Below are positions 9,201-15,597 of a stretch of DNA of 22,405 nucleotides, in pieces. The notes below the pieces were generated by a model. The model saw only the letters and a program-made list of their open reading frames with translations, did no database searches and was not told the DNA's origin. The DNA comes from Candidatus Krumholzibacteriota bacterium (lineage in GTDB: Bacteria; Krumholzibacteriota; Krumholzibacteriia; Krumholzibacteriales; Krumholzibacteriaceae). The stretch lies in NCBI GenBank assembly GCA_030672805.1, contig DAOVFR010000010.1, positions 1 through 22,405 on the forward strand, written 5' to 3'. How positions within the stretch are numbered: position 1 is the stretch's first letter; each line of letters begins with the position of its first letter. The translations under genes were made by a program, and so were the position numbers.

Positions 9201-9611
9201 CTCTATCTCGTCAGATGATACGTCGCGCGGCGAGTAAACGTAGAAGACGCCGTGACGGTCTTCCTTCCTCAGGAACCGGTGATGGCCCGGCACCCGGTAC
9301 ATGAAAACGAGGCCCGTCTCGTCGTCGAACTCGATGAATTCGTTCCGTAAATCGAACCTGGCCTGGAGAAAGTTCGGGAAGAGGAATTGATCGTCGAGAA
9401 GGATATAATCGACCGGAATCTCGCCCTTCTCGGCAATACTGTAACGGATCTCGAGCAGATCCCGCATCTTCTCCAGGTCGATGCTGAGACTGTCGGCGAG
9501 GGCGGGTGAATGAAGCGCTGCAAGAACGATAATGGCGACCGTCAGCAGGCATGCTCCCCCCGTAAGAAGGTGTAACGACCTTTTAAAGAGCTCTCGACCA
9601 GACAACTTCAT
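3222..9611 (-). CDS. sprA: SprA-type outer-membrane translocon protein (type IX secretion)
   Basis: SprA (Sov) is the giant outer-membrane barrel through which type IX secretion cargo passes. This 2129-aa protein has a signal peptide (about 1-40, cleavage after SPALA) and SprA hallmarks near the N terminus (VDLHGTIGEKINVGI, DDEIIKLIEMGD, SGSAKGLFGVKA). It also has the family motif AFIDDMEGIEDSDNITLA near 835-860, and long runs of alternating beta strands with aromatic girdles to the C-terminal MEFTF, as expected for a barrel. The length is close to Bacteroidota SprA (about 2400). Residues about 1704-1827 form a charged, low-complexity insert rich in Lys, Glu, Ser and Pro. A WCSNC pair occurs near 218. 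The ribosome binding site is weak. The M28 lipoprotein follows after 19 bp. No PorV, PorK-N or cargo signal genes are in the window, so a working T9SS is inferred, not shown. Confidence 0.9.
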   Translation of the reverse strand: MKLSGRELFKRSLHLLTGGACLLTVAIIVLAALHSPALADSLSIDLEKMRDLLEIRYSIAEKGEIPVDYILLDDQFLFPNFLQARFDLRNEFIEFDDETGLVFMYRVPGHHRFLRKEDRHGVFYVYSPRDVSSDEIEVSVRTVRSHEERARKTQLKYIWREEVRYNLQRAREDKAGRGLLSFDIPVKLPKQIERIIGRGEETNLSVSGSEKITIGGESNWCSNCPQTEGRPQQQRFPDLEMQQQLSVDLHGTIGEKINVGIHHASMGEAIQSTNKVRINYTGFDDEIIKLIEMGDTDLTLSGASLISYSGSAKGLFGVKAMAQVGPLDLTVIASKEEGETATGTFTSSGGAAGSTKITDYNYIKRQFFYFEVPDENYQIPDVHPVIGGSSGDEVEVFVSLRSDINEEATYDDAKFYVKAFTEPDNAGLDFDSADSTVTKLFKKYIWGEDFDYIQWREGEGEGAIVYVGIRLFRPLDDQRTLAICYKKDNGIVIGDYKSASRGNTKSSPIRAELICPEDINFLPNGPLSSTWRMMFRNIYSLGMTDITYDQLEVKIEYYRSRGFNPDVNDSSGVTYLRLFGLDRYNDNNELEPDGKIDNLPDVLNLGLGYIQFPWPEPFNPPFWFMEQLLDERDLEKSGSLDTLYEYLQRNPSIYDSVYPHDMIPHEYDIVIEGATSQRNFQLSAFDIIAGSEAVAVDGRKLTRGTDYDIDYLGGTVTLKGEILNEMGPESRVSIDYQHKPLVGGGKTSLIGIGGNLHLSANSRLNAIFLYNSVGSPKYDPRLGEEPSRVMAADINGSFRFTPGWMTSLVNLLPRVDTDVESNLQFDGEIAVSMPDPNVKGRAFIDDMEGIEDSDNITLARSVWYESSPPIQPPGSTIEPDTGNVVDRSSFYWYNPSHIIQGHISASKRDLNPGLDRRENATVSSLILKAVEPEEGSWCGVMTGFPGGIDLSTAQYLEIWVNDYQPDSLLRNGILHFDFGKVDEDFWQPWKGIKDDERENQPPDYTWDNTDDTGFEGEGGEYPRGDLKEYYNAENEFFEGINARSRNGIHDTEDLDKDGTLNEVNSYYSFAVQLDETAIIDVQRDYQGGRYTDYWNERNPGGTYINTNKSWRMYRIDLSRAEIIKTSPIMPRLDRIQHMRMWVENIDFVQGRESNLVQIAGIKFVGNRWEFDGIRDLDGRITSMDSTNVTVGVINNKDFDDYESPYDVELEEGIENREQSLLLEFSNLPGETGFRVMKRFFGSGQNYQQYRELQFFIQGNREALETDFYLQIAFDSTNYYELEVPMKNYRSGKWYQVRISLSDLSNLKIGNDENLIEGEVRDVINPDRKYTARIVGDPTLFQVRFLFAGLRNRHLDTVRGGRVFFNDIILTNVRRDIDHAERTSFQANFGNVISFSGQWQRTGPEFRTLRQKKGSGVTSTSLNMSGKTEVNHIIPTGGFRLPFSAAYSSTKSLPKYIPNSDIEIIDGAVQDSLKSLGRNYSLSLSIGRSGSNNFIMRNLFDNLKAGMNYSKRSMHSSTMRDTSWTRNANLNYQVHFRKGRELKLFRNVKWRYWLTSFTYSSNASRSCRRNYSLSGGEFVLRPVVKNSGWNNDINAIYDPFKSVKINFAMKERRNLDPDVLGGHRTDYTQSFNMQFQPGQNLFLLSLFHPRFEYSAYYHEDLRPSMRQGNDPFGTRDANMNRKINITFDTDIGGFVTRFGRIVNLLGEGEGSGRRKRKGSSTSMDRKSRFKQMMEEKQKPKSSGKAGKQESIFGDKEPPPQQSAQEPPAQKPFSDLADRDRKKVGEGLGVKRSSEGVEKPDSREEEEEKKKEKGVGEKTEEEAPPDSVAAEPYDPWIIVKKTMLLIGRVDPVRTSININRNTSYQRLYERAGLGYIFGLTDAANALGQSDSTVLDEPYRATGTFVIDMSSGMALTSNLDLDIRANVRQGTQEIQGSIIRTRDITWPTLSVNWTGLEKFGLMKRFVKYSSLTMRFEKKHSKDRRGESTTYSLTPNWNLEWKNRISTTVSFSYNRKDWIQSSQEMWNQTWATSFDTKYSFEGTRGFGVPLPFLKNRKIKFKSRLTTALGLQYSSTSSYKSPPASTIAISPRASYKFSNTMTGALSMNYSRSSGGITGYIFTRMGINISMEFTF

Positions 9612-9683
9612 CCATCCGTAACAGAACGTGCGTTAATTGACTCCTTCGCACTGCGGTACCGGCCAGCGAGCTCGGGGGATCGC

Positions 9684-9741
9684 GAAGCGTCCCGCTTCCC
9701 GGAACGTCAAACGTTCCATGTTGGAGAAAATACTGTTCTCC
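9684..9741 (-). promoter_or_regulatory. Three consecutive hairpins in the sprA leader
   Basis: Three perfect inverted repeats lie in tandem upstream of sprA. GGAGAA/TTCTCC (9723-9728 with 9736-9741) has a 7-base loop, GGAACGT/ACGTTCC (9701-9707 with 9711-9717) a 3-base loop, and GAAGCG/CGCTTC (9684-9689 with 9693-9698) a 3-base loop. They would fold in the 5' untranslated part of the sprA mRNA, beginning about where transcription would start from the candidate promoter. None has a T tract, so they are not ordinary terminators. Function unknown. Confidence 0.45.
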
Positions 9742-9746
9742 CGTTA

Positions 9747-9780
9747 CAAATATATGCTACAGTGCCCATGCATACATAAA
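9747..9780 (-). promoter_or_regulatory. Candidate sprA promoter
   Basis: On the minus strand TTTATG (9780-9775) is 18 bases from CATATA (9756-9751). The same place contains TATATTTG (9754-9747), which fits the Bacteroidota -7 element TAnnTTTG. Neither reading has a strong upstream box. The expected start near 9742 would give a leader of about 130 bases holding the three hairpins. Confidence 0.28.
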
Positions 9781-9790
9781 GTTATGCAAG

Positions 9791-9806
9791 ACCGGTCCTG
9801 ACCGGT
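9791..9806. promoter_or_regulatory. Palindromic operator-like site in the divergent region
   Basis: ACCGGTC-CT-GACCGGT is a perfect 7-bp inverted repeat with a 2-base centre, built from two copies of ACCGGT. It lies just upstream of the candidate sprA promoter and on the lptF side of it, a plausible place for a dimeric regulator. No regulator gene is nearby. Confidence 0.35.
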
Positions 9807-9844
9807 GTTTAAAGGAGTGGAGCTTGTCCCAAAAAGGAGACAGA

Positions 9845-9949
9845 ATGCTCCCTTCCTGTCCTCAAAAAGATACACGGGCCCACACCTTCCCCTACCCGCT
9901 TTCAACGAGTGCCGAGGGTGAAGCAGGTACGCGGATCAATGATGTCTGA
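9845..9949 (+). CDS. Possible small ORF of 34 codons in the divergent region
   Basis: An ATG at 9845 has AAGGAG five bases upstream and runs to TGA at 9947-9949. The predicted peptide (34 aa, beginning MLPSCPQKD) is hydrophilic with several prolines and matches nothing I recognise. A TTG in the same frame, at 9824, also has an AAAGGAG upstream. The ribosome binding site can pair with CTCC just inside the ORF. It may be a leader peptide for lptF or chance; it is listed because its ribosome binding site is better than those of sprA or lptF. Confidence 0.2.
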   Translation: MLPSCPQKDTRAHTFPYPLSTSAEGEAGTRINDV

Positions 9950-9963
9950 CCTATGTCATATTC

Positions 9964-10023
9964 GCTGCGGAACATTCGCAGCAGGGTCTATACACCGGTT
10001 CCGGCCGGCCGGCCACCGGGTGT
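9964..10023 (+). promoter_or_regulatory. GC-rich inverted repeats just upstream of lptF
   Basis: Two structures precede the lptF start by 25-85 bases. GCTGCG/CGCAGC (9964-9969 with 9977-9982) has a 7-base loop. ACACC/GGTGT (9992-9996 with 10019-10023) encloses the 12-base self-complementary GGCCGGCCGGCC at 10003-10014. No T tract follows, so termination is unlikely; they may shape the lptF leader or bind a protein. No clear -35/-10 pair for lptF was found, and lptF has no obvious ribosome binding site. Confidence 0.35.
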
Positions 10024-10047
10024 CATCAGAACAAGCAACGGTTTAAT

Positions 10048-11439
10048 ATGCATATACTTGACAGATACATACTCAAGAATCATCTTGGCCCTTACATGTT
10101 CGGCCTTGCGATAATCACCTTCATCTTCGTCATGGATTTCATATTCAGGTATCTCGATCTTTTTATCGGCAAGGGCGTTGCTTTCCTCGTTGTCCTGGAG
10201 TTTTTTATTCTCAGCCTGGGACATATGTTTGCATTAATTATACCAATGGCCGTGATGCCAGCGACGCTTATGGCGTTCGGGCAACTCGCCTCAGAGAACG
10301 AAGTTACAGCACTCAAGGCAAGCGGCATTTCGCTCTACCGGATGCTCTGGCCGGTCGTGGCGGCGTCGGCTGTCCTGACCATGGTTCTCGTGTATTACCA
10401 GAACTGGGTCCTGCCCGAGAGCAACCACAAGCTCATGAATCTCATGATGGATATCGGGAAGATGAAACCGACCCTCGAGATCAAAGAAAACATCTTCAGT
10501 GAAGCGATCGATGGTTACACGATACTGGTCAGGGAAAAGGACGACCGAACGGGAACGATAAAGGACATCCAGATCTTCGAGAGGAAAAAGGGCGGCATGC
10601 CGACGACTATTGTCGCCGAGCGGGGAACGATGACGTTCCGGGAGGAAGAGAATGTTCTCCGCTTCGAGCTCGAGGAAGGCGAGATTCACGAGATGCCCGA
10701 TCCAAGGGATATCAACACCTACCGCAAGACGCATTTCAAGCATTTCACGCTGAACATCAAAGATACCGACCGGACCCTCAAGCGGAGCGATAGAAAACAC
10801 AGGGGCGACCGCGAGATGAGCTCCGGGATGATGAAGGCACGGGTACGGGAGATCGAGCAAAGCATGGAGCTGATCAGGGGATACATGCACCAGGTTGCAG
10901 TGAAGCATACGGTCAGGAAACTCGGAACCGTTTTCCCCGAACTTGCCGACCCCGCCCCTGATGATGAAGCAAAGCCCCCTCCCCAGGAACCCAAAACGCC
11001 GAAGAAAAGCAGTACGCGCAGGAACCGCCCCGCCGAGCTCGTTCTCAATACGCTCGAGAACGAAAACAATGTCCTCCAGTCGAACATCTCACAGATCCAC
11101 AGGTACGGCGTCGAGATACACAAGAAATACTCGATTCCGTTCAGCTGCATCATCTTCGTCCTGCTGGGAGCCCCGCTCGCGATCCGTTCGGGTAAGAAGG
11201 GAATGACGATGTCGATCGGTTTCAGCATCTTCTTCTTCCTGATCTATTACATATTCCTTATCAGCGGGGAAAAACTCGCCGACAGGAAATACATCGAGCC
11301 ATGGATTGCCATGTGGCTTCCAAACATAATCCTCTTCGTAACTGCCGCGCTGTTGATCTACGGGACGGTCAGGGAAACCAGAACGATAGACTGGGATAAA
11401 TTCAAACTGCTGAAACGGTGGCGCGGCAACAGCTTGTAG
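10048..11439 (+). CDS. lptF: LPS export ABC transporter permease LptF
   Basis: LptF is one of the two inner-membrane permeases of the LptB2FG machine that extracts lipopolysaccharide and passes it to the periplasmic bridge. The 463-aa protein has the YjgP/YjgQ layout. It starts with ILDRYILK and has three N-terminal membrane spans (about 14-34, 46-70, 98-118) with the coupling segment QLASENEVTALKASG. A periplasmic beta-jellyroll domain spans about 125-320, and three C-terminal spans follow SIPFSCIIFVLLGAPLAI. Residues about 306-330 are a Pro/Lys-rich linker (PPPQEPKTPKKSS) not typical of short LptF proteins. lptG follows; this gene faces sprA across a 436-bp spacer. The two permeases can be confused by sequence; order and its longer length favour LptF. 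Confidence 0.9.
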   Translation: MHILDRYILKNHLGPYMFGLAIITFIFVMDFIFRYLDLFIGKGVAFLVVLEFFILSLGHMFALIIPMAVMPATLMAFGQLASENEVTALKASGISLYRMLWPVVAASAVLTMVLVYYQNWVLPESNHKLMNLMMDIGKMKPTLEIKENIFSEAIDGYTILVREKDDRTGTIKDIQIFERKKGGMPTTIVAERGTMTFREEENVLRFELEEGEIHEMPDPRDINTYRKTHFKHFTLNIKDTDRTLKRSDRKHRGDREMSSGMMKARVREIEQSMELIRGYMHQVAVKHTVRKLGTVFPELADPAPDDEAKPPPQEPKTPKKSSTRRNRPAELVLNTLENENNVLQSNISQIHRYGVEIHKKYSIPFSCIIFVLLGAPLAIRSGKKGMTMSIGFSIFFFLIYYIFLISGEKLADRKYIEPWIAMWLPNIILFVTAALLIYGTVRETRTIDWDKFKLLKRWRGNSL

Positions 11440-11500
11440 GGTATATTGTATCCTGGCTTTACAGTTGCTAATGAAACAGCACGGAAACCGGACCGGAACC

Positions 11501-12580
11501 GTGAAAATCTATGACAGGTACATCCTTGCCTCGTTCTGGCGGAATCTCGCCATTGGCCTGATCGCCTTCTCCGTCATTTATATAACCGTCGACGTCAACG
11601 AGGAAATCGAAACCTATATCGACCGGAAAGCCGAGATCGCGGACATCGCATCTTATTATTTCTTCAAGATCCCGTGGATCGTCATTCTCATCCTGCCGGT
11701 CTCTGTGCTGCTGTCGACCGTCTTCTCTCTGGGGAAACTCTCGAGACAGAACGAGCTCACGGCATTCATCACTTCCGGCACGCCGCTGGTGAGAATAGCG
11801 GCACCGATCATCTATTCATCTATCCTCATCAGCCTGTTCACGATCGCATTCGGCGAATACGTTATCCCGTACGCAAACCGGAAATGCGAGCGAATCATGC
11901 TTGTGAACATCGAGAAGAAAAAATCGAGGGGTTCTCACCGCTACAAAACAAATCTTCACTACCAGGGTGAAAACAACAGGGTTTACTACGCAGAGAAATA
12001 TGACAGGAACATGAGCAGCCTGATAAATACGGTGATCCAGGAATACCGCGGCGCGAAGCTCTACAGGCGGATCGATGCGAAGAAAGCCTTCTGGGACGGG
12101 GAGAAATGGGTGTTCCTGGACGGCATGATACGTGAGTTCATTGACGAGGGAGAGAAAATAACGACGTTCGACCGGATGCCGATGAGAGCACTCACCGACA
12201 AACCGGATGACCTTGCAAAGGAGGAGATCGAACCTGAGGAAATGAACTTCACCGAATTGAAGGAGTACATCGACAAGGTGCGGCGGGGCGGCGGTCCGGT
12301 CAACAAGTATCTCGTCGATCTTCATTTTAAATTCAGCTTCCCGTTCACCAACCTGATATTCTCCGTGATCGGCATCGCGCTCTCATCGGCCAAGCACAAG
12401 CCATCGCTGGCAACCGGGTTCGGGATGACCCTGCTCATCAGCTTTACCTATTACGGGATCCTCAGGATCGGCCAGGCGCTCGGTCACAGCGGCGTCATGG
12501 AACCGCTTCTCGGAGCCTGGATAGGAAACATCATCTTCTTCATGGTGGGGGGAATACTCCTGTACCGGGCCAACCGATGA
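11501..12580 (+). CDS. lptG: LPS export ABC transporter permease LptG
   Basis: The partner permease of LptF in the LptB2FG exporter. From the start used here it has 359 aa: three N-terminal spans, the cytoplasmic coupling helix GKLSRQNELTAFITSG, a periplasmic jellyroll domain (about 120-265) with MNFTELKEYID, and three C-terminal spans beginning near FKFSFPFTNLIFSVIG. The frame is open from a TTG at 11465 and an ATG at 11471. I chose GTG 11501 because KIYDRYIL then aligns with the start of LptF (HILDRYIL) and the family normally begins there; ATG 11471 would add ten residues. None has a strong ribosome binding site. The gap from lptF is 61 bp. The ATPase LptB is not in the window. Confidence 0.9.
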   Translation: MKIYDRYILASFWRNLAIGLIAFSVIYITVDVNEEIETYIDRKAEIADIASYYFFKIPWIVILILPVSVLLSTVFSLGKLSRQNELTAFITSGTPLVRIAAPIIYSSILISLFTIAFGEYVIPYANRKCERIMLVNIEKKKSRGSHRYKTNLHYQGENNRVYYAEKYDRNMSSLINTVIQEYRGAKLYRRIDAKKAFWDGEKWVFLDGMIREFIDEGEKITTFDRMPMRALTDKPDDLAKEEIEPEEMNFTELKEYIDKVRRGGGPVNKYLVDLHFKFSFPFTNLIFSVIGIALSSAKHKPSLATGFGMTLLISFTYYGILRIGQALGHSGVMEPLLGAWIGNIIFFMVGGILLYRANR

Positions 12581-12633
12581 TAACCCCGGGACACGAATGT
12601 TACCGGCGCCGACCGGGAGGACAGGACACAGTC

Positions 12634-14277
12634 ATGACACACAGGATGCAGGAGAAACGTTCGAGCATTTGGATGGCGGCTCTTCTCGCCTCCGTTGTCT
12701 GCCTCGTGCTTTCCGCTCCGACACGCAGTGTTTCAGAAAGTTTCGAGGGGGAAACGGACAGATTGCGCAAACTCACCCCGCAGGAACGGTTCAACTATTT
12801 CGGCCTCCAGTACGTAATGAACCAGTTTCAGAAGAAACATTTCCTCGGCCTCGGAACCGGCGGGGAGCGCCGTGAATGGATCGAGCGGTTCTGGATCGAC
12901 CTCGACCCGACTCCCACGACGGAGGCCAACGAGCGGCGGATCGAGCACGAGAAAAGGGTCAGGCTCGCAAGAAAACTCTTTTCGAAGAAAAAAGCTCCCG
13001 GCTGGGACAAACGGGGCGAAACGCTGATCAGGTTCGGTTGGCCGAACAGGCGAATCGAGACATTCGGCAACATCGGTTTTTACCGGATGATACCCCCGGG
13101 AGAGATCTGGTACTACGAATCACTCGATATGCTCGTCGAGTTCCACAATTTCAGTCTCAGTGGAGAGTTCGTTTACGCGATCAACCCGCTCGGCAGGACC
13201 GGCCGGGAGAATGCGGACAGGTGGAAGTCGGTACACGACATGTCCGGGAGCGGTAACGTCAGGGAGATACTCCCCGTCGAGGTCCTGAGTCTCGAGGAAA
13301 TTGAGGACATCGTCGCCTTCAACCCGGACGAAATCGATTATATTGCAGATTCCGATATCCGCATCAGGCAGCCCAAGGACCTCATCGCCATCATCGAACA
13401 GGAAAAATACAACCGCTCTGTCAATAACTTCTACAAGTTCATGAAGGAGCAGCCACTTGTTTACTCCTTCGAGATCGAACAGGACCTGCTGCCCGTTGCG
13501 TTCGATATCACCGCGTTCAGAGGCGGACCGGGAACGATACGGACGGAGATCAACTTCGAGATTCCATCGAGCGAGGTCAACTTCATCAGGAAGGAAGGAG
13601 TGCTGAGCGCGGGAATCGACCTTCGGGTTGTCGCATGGGACATCAATATGAAGGAGATCGAGCGCGGCGGGGACAGGATCAACGCCGCCCAGAAAGGGGG
13701 CGAGATATTCATCGGTCCAAGCCACCTGCCCGGGCAGGTTATCCTCACGCTGAAACCGGGATACTACAGGATCGGCATCGAGGCATACGACACGAACTCG
13801 GGGCGCCGGGGTGTTTACCGTACCAACCTCGAACTCGCCCCGCTCGGGGAAACACTCGGTCTTAGCGACATCCAGTACGCGAGCAGTATCCGCGAAACGA
13901 CCGAAAACGTGAAATTCGCCAAGGGGAACCTGCAGGTGGTCCCTCACCCCCTCCGCGCTTACCGGAGGCCGTTCCCGGTACATCTCTACTTCGAGATCTA
14001 CGGGCTCGACACCGATAAGGCGGGGCTCGCTTTCTACACGGTCGAGTACAGGATCATTCCGCTGGAAAAGCGCAGGAAGGGTCCCGTCTTTGAAGATATA
14101 CAGCCCGCGATCAGCTCCCGGTTCGAGACATCCGGTTTCGGCGGGCGGCAGGTGCAGCGGCTCACCATTGCTACGGAAAACCTGTGGAAGGGATCCTTCA
14201 GACTCGTTGTCTCGGTAAAGGACAGGAGAACATTCCAGGTTGTCGAAGGCGGCTCGAAATTCTCCATACTCGACTGA
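12634..14277 (+). CDS. Secreted GWxTD-domain-like protein
   Basis: A predicted exported protein (547 aa from this start) with a signal peptide (about 1-35). The N-terminal third looks like the GWxTD family of FCB bacteria and relatives: RFWIDLDPTP, an Arg-rich helix, then GWDKRGETLIRFGWP at 123-137 and EIWYY near 158. The signature itself is degenerate, GWDKR instead of GWxTD. The C-terminal half is rich in beta strands (about 290-547) and ends in a short sandwich-like domain. The family has no firmly established function. The frame is open from ATG 12577, which overlaps the lptG stop (ATGA). I prefer ATG 12634 because AGGA lies seven bases upstream and the signal peptide then sits at the terminus. 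It is probably the third gene of the lptFG operon, suggesting an envelope role. Confidence 0.72.
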   Translation: MTHRMQEKRSSIWMAALLASVVCLVLSAPTRSVSESFEGETDRLRKLTPQERFNYFGLQYVMNQFQKKHFLGLGTGGERREWIERFWIDLDPTPTTEANERRIEHEKRVRLARKLFSKKKAPGWDKRGETLIRFGWPNRRIETFGNIGFYRMIPPGEIWYYESLDMLVEFHNFSLSGEFVYAINPLGRTGRENADRWKSVHDMSGSGNVREILPVEVLSLEEIEDIVAFNPDEIDYIADSDIRIRQPKDLIAIIEQEKYNRSVNNFYKFMKEQPLVYSFEIEQDLLPVAFDITAFRGGPGTIRTEINFEIPSSEVNFIRKEGVLSAGIDLRVVAWDINMKEIERGGDRINAAQKGGEIFIGPSHLPGQVILTLKPGYYRIGIEAYDTNSGRRGVYRTNLELAPLGETLGLSDIQYASSIRETTENVKFAKGNLQVVPHPLRAYRRPFPVHLYFEIYGLDTDKAGLAFYTVEYRIIPLEKRRKGPVFEDIQPAISSRFETSGFGGRQVQRLTIATENLWKGSFRLVVSVKDRRTFQVVEGGSKFSILD

Positions 14278-14294
14278 ACATGAGCCACGGGATA

Positions 14295-15554
14295 CTATGT
14301 TCCGTGTTCCCAGCTCGCCAGGTATTCCTTCTGCTTCTCGGTCAGCTCATCTATCACGCAGCCGAGCGCCTCGAGCTTGAGCCGGGCGATCTCGCGGTCG
14401 ATCTCCGCAGGCACGGCGTAGACCCTCTTCTCGAGCGACGATTCGCCACGGACGATATACTCGGCGGAGAGCGCCTGGTTGGCAAAGCTCATGTCCATGA
14501 CCGCCGCCGGGTGCCCCTCCGCTGCGGCGAGGTTGATAAGACGGCCCTCTCCGAGAAGATTGATCTTCCTGCCGTCGGGCAGCCTGTACTGCTCGACGCT
14601 CTTCCTGACCGCGGCCTTGCCCTCGGCCATCTTCTCGAGCTCGGGAATATCAATCTCGACATTGAAGTGGCCCGAGTTCGCGACAATTGCCCCATCCTTC
14701 ATCCTCTCGAAATGTTCCTTCCGGATGACCGAGATGTTCCCGGTGAGCGTGATGAAGATATCACCGATCGAGGCGGCCTCCAACGATTCCATTACGGTGA
14801 AACCGTCCATGATGGCCTCGAGCGCCTTGACCGGCTCGACCTCGACGACGATGACATTCGACCCCATTCCCCTCGCCCTCATCGCCGTGCCCCTGCCGCA
14901 CCAGCCGTACCCGAAGATAACCACCCTGGAGCCCGCAAGCAGCGTGTTGGTAGCCCGCAGGATCCCGTCTATCGTGCTCTGGCCGGTCCCGTACCTGTTA
15001 TCGAAGAAGTGCTTCGTCTCGGCGTCATTGACCGCGACAATGGGATACGCGAGTACACCGTTCTGTTCCATGCTTCGCAGTCTGATCACTCCGGTTGTCG
15101 TTTCCTCGGTTCCGCCGGTCACTCCATCGAGAAGTTCGCGCCGTCCCTTGTGGAGCGTGCTTACCAAATCCGCCCCGTCATCCATCGTGATACGCGGTTC
15201 GAGGTCGAGGACGGAATTGATATGCTCGTAGTACGTCTTGTTGTCCTCTCCATTGATAGCAAATACCGAAACCTCGAAATCCTTGACGAGGGATGCAACA
15301 ACATCATCCTGTGTGCTCAAGGGATTCGATGCGCAGAGCGCCACTTCCGCCCCTCCCGCCTTCAGCGTCCGCATGAGATTTGCCGTTTCGGTTGTCACGT
15401 GCAGACAGGCAGCCAGGCGAACGCCGTCGAGCGGTTTTTCCCTGGAGAAACGCTCGCGTATCATCCGGAGCACCGGCATCCGTTCATCCGCCCAGTCAAT
15501 TCTGCTTTTCCCCGCTTCGGCGAGTCCCATATCCTTGCAATCGTACTGCATCAT
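14295..15554 (-). CDS. ahcY: Adenosylhomocysteinase (S-adenosylhomocysteine hydrolase)
   Basis: This NAD-dependent enzyme splits S-adenosylhomocysteine, the product of methyltransferases, into adenosine and homocysteine. The 419-aa protein shows the substrate and catalytic motifs MDDGADL, TEETTTG and VNDAETKHFFDNRYGTGQS, the NAD-binding GYGWCGRGTAMRARG, and the later GHFNVEID and EGHPAAVMDMSFANQ. It belongs to the shorter type known from archaea and Thermotoga: the canonical C-terminal Lys-Tyr tail is absent (it ends WEHGT) and the active-site Cys of the NLYGC type is Thr. The ATG has AGG five bases upstream. It lies 43 bp after metK, so the two activated-methyl-cycle steps are likely one transcript. 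It converges with the GWxTD gene (17 bp apart, no clear terminator). Confidence 0.96.
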   Translation of the reverse strand: MMQYDCKDMGLAEAGKSRIDWADERMPVLRMIRERFSREKPLDGVRLAACLHVTTETANLMRTLKAGGAEVALCASNPLSTQDDVVASLVKDFEVSVFAINGEDNKTYYEHINSVLDLEPRITMDDGADLVSTLHKGRRELLDGVTGGTEETTTGVIRLRSMEQNGVLAYPIVAVNDAETKHFFDNRYGTGQSTIDGILRATNTLLAGSRVVIFGYGWCGRGTAMRARGMGSNVIVVEVEPVKALEAIMDGFTVMESLEAASIGDIFITLTGNISVIRKEHFERMKDGAIVANSGHFNVEIDIPELEKMAEGKAAVRKSVEQYRLPDGRKINLLGEGRLINLAAAEGHPAAVMDMSFANQALSAEYIVRGESSLEKRVYAVPAEIDREIARLKLEALGCVIDELTEKQKEYLASWEHGT

Positions 15555-15597
15555 TTCATCCTTTCCTCTATATTGATAATGACAGACAACAATGTTC

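Noticed and set aside
14276..14306. Inverted repeats GAACAT/ATGTTC and CACGG/CCGTG between the convergent GWxTD and ahcY genes
   Set aside because: The stems are short with large loops, exclude each other, and no T tract follows on either strand, so I do not call a terminator.
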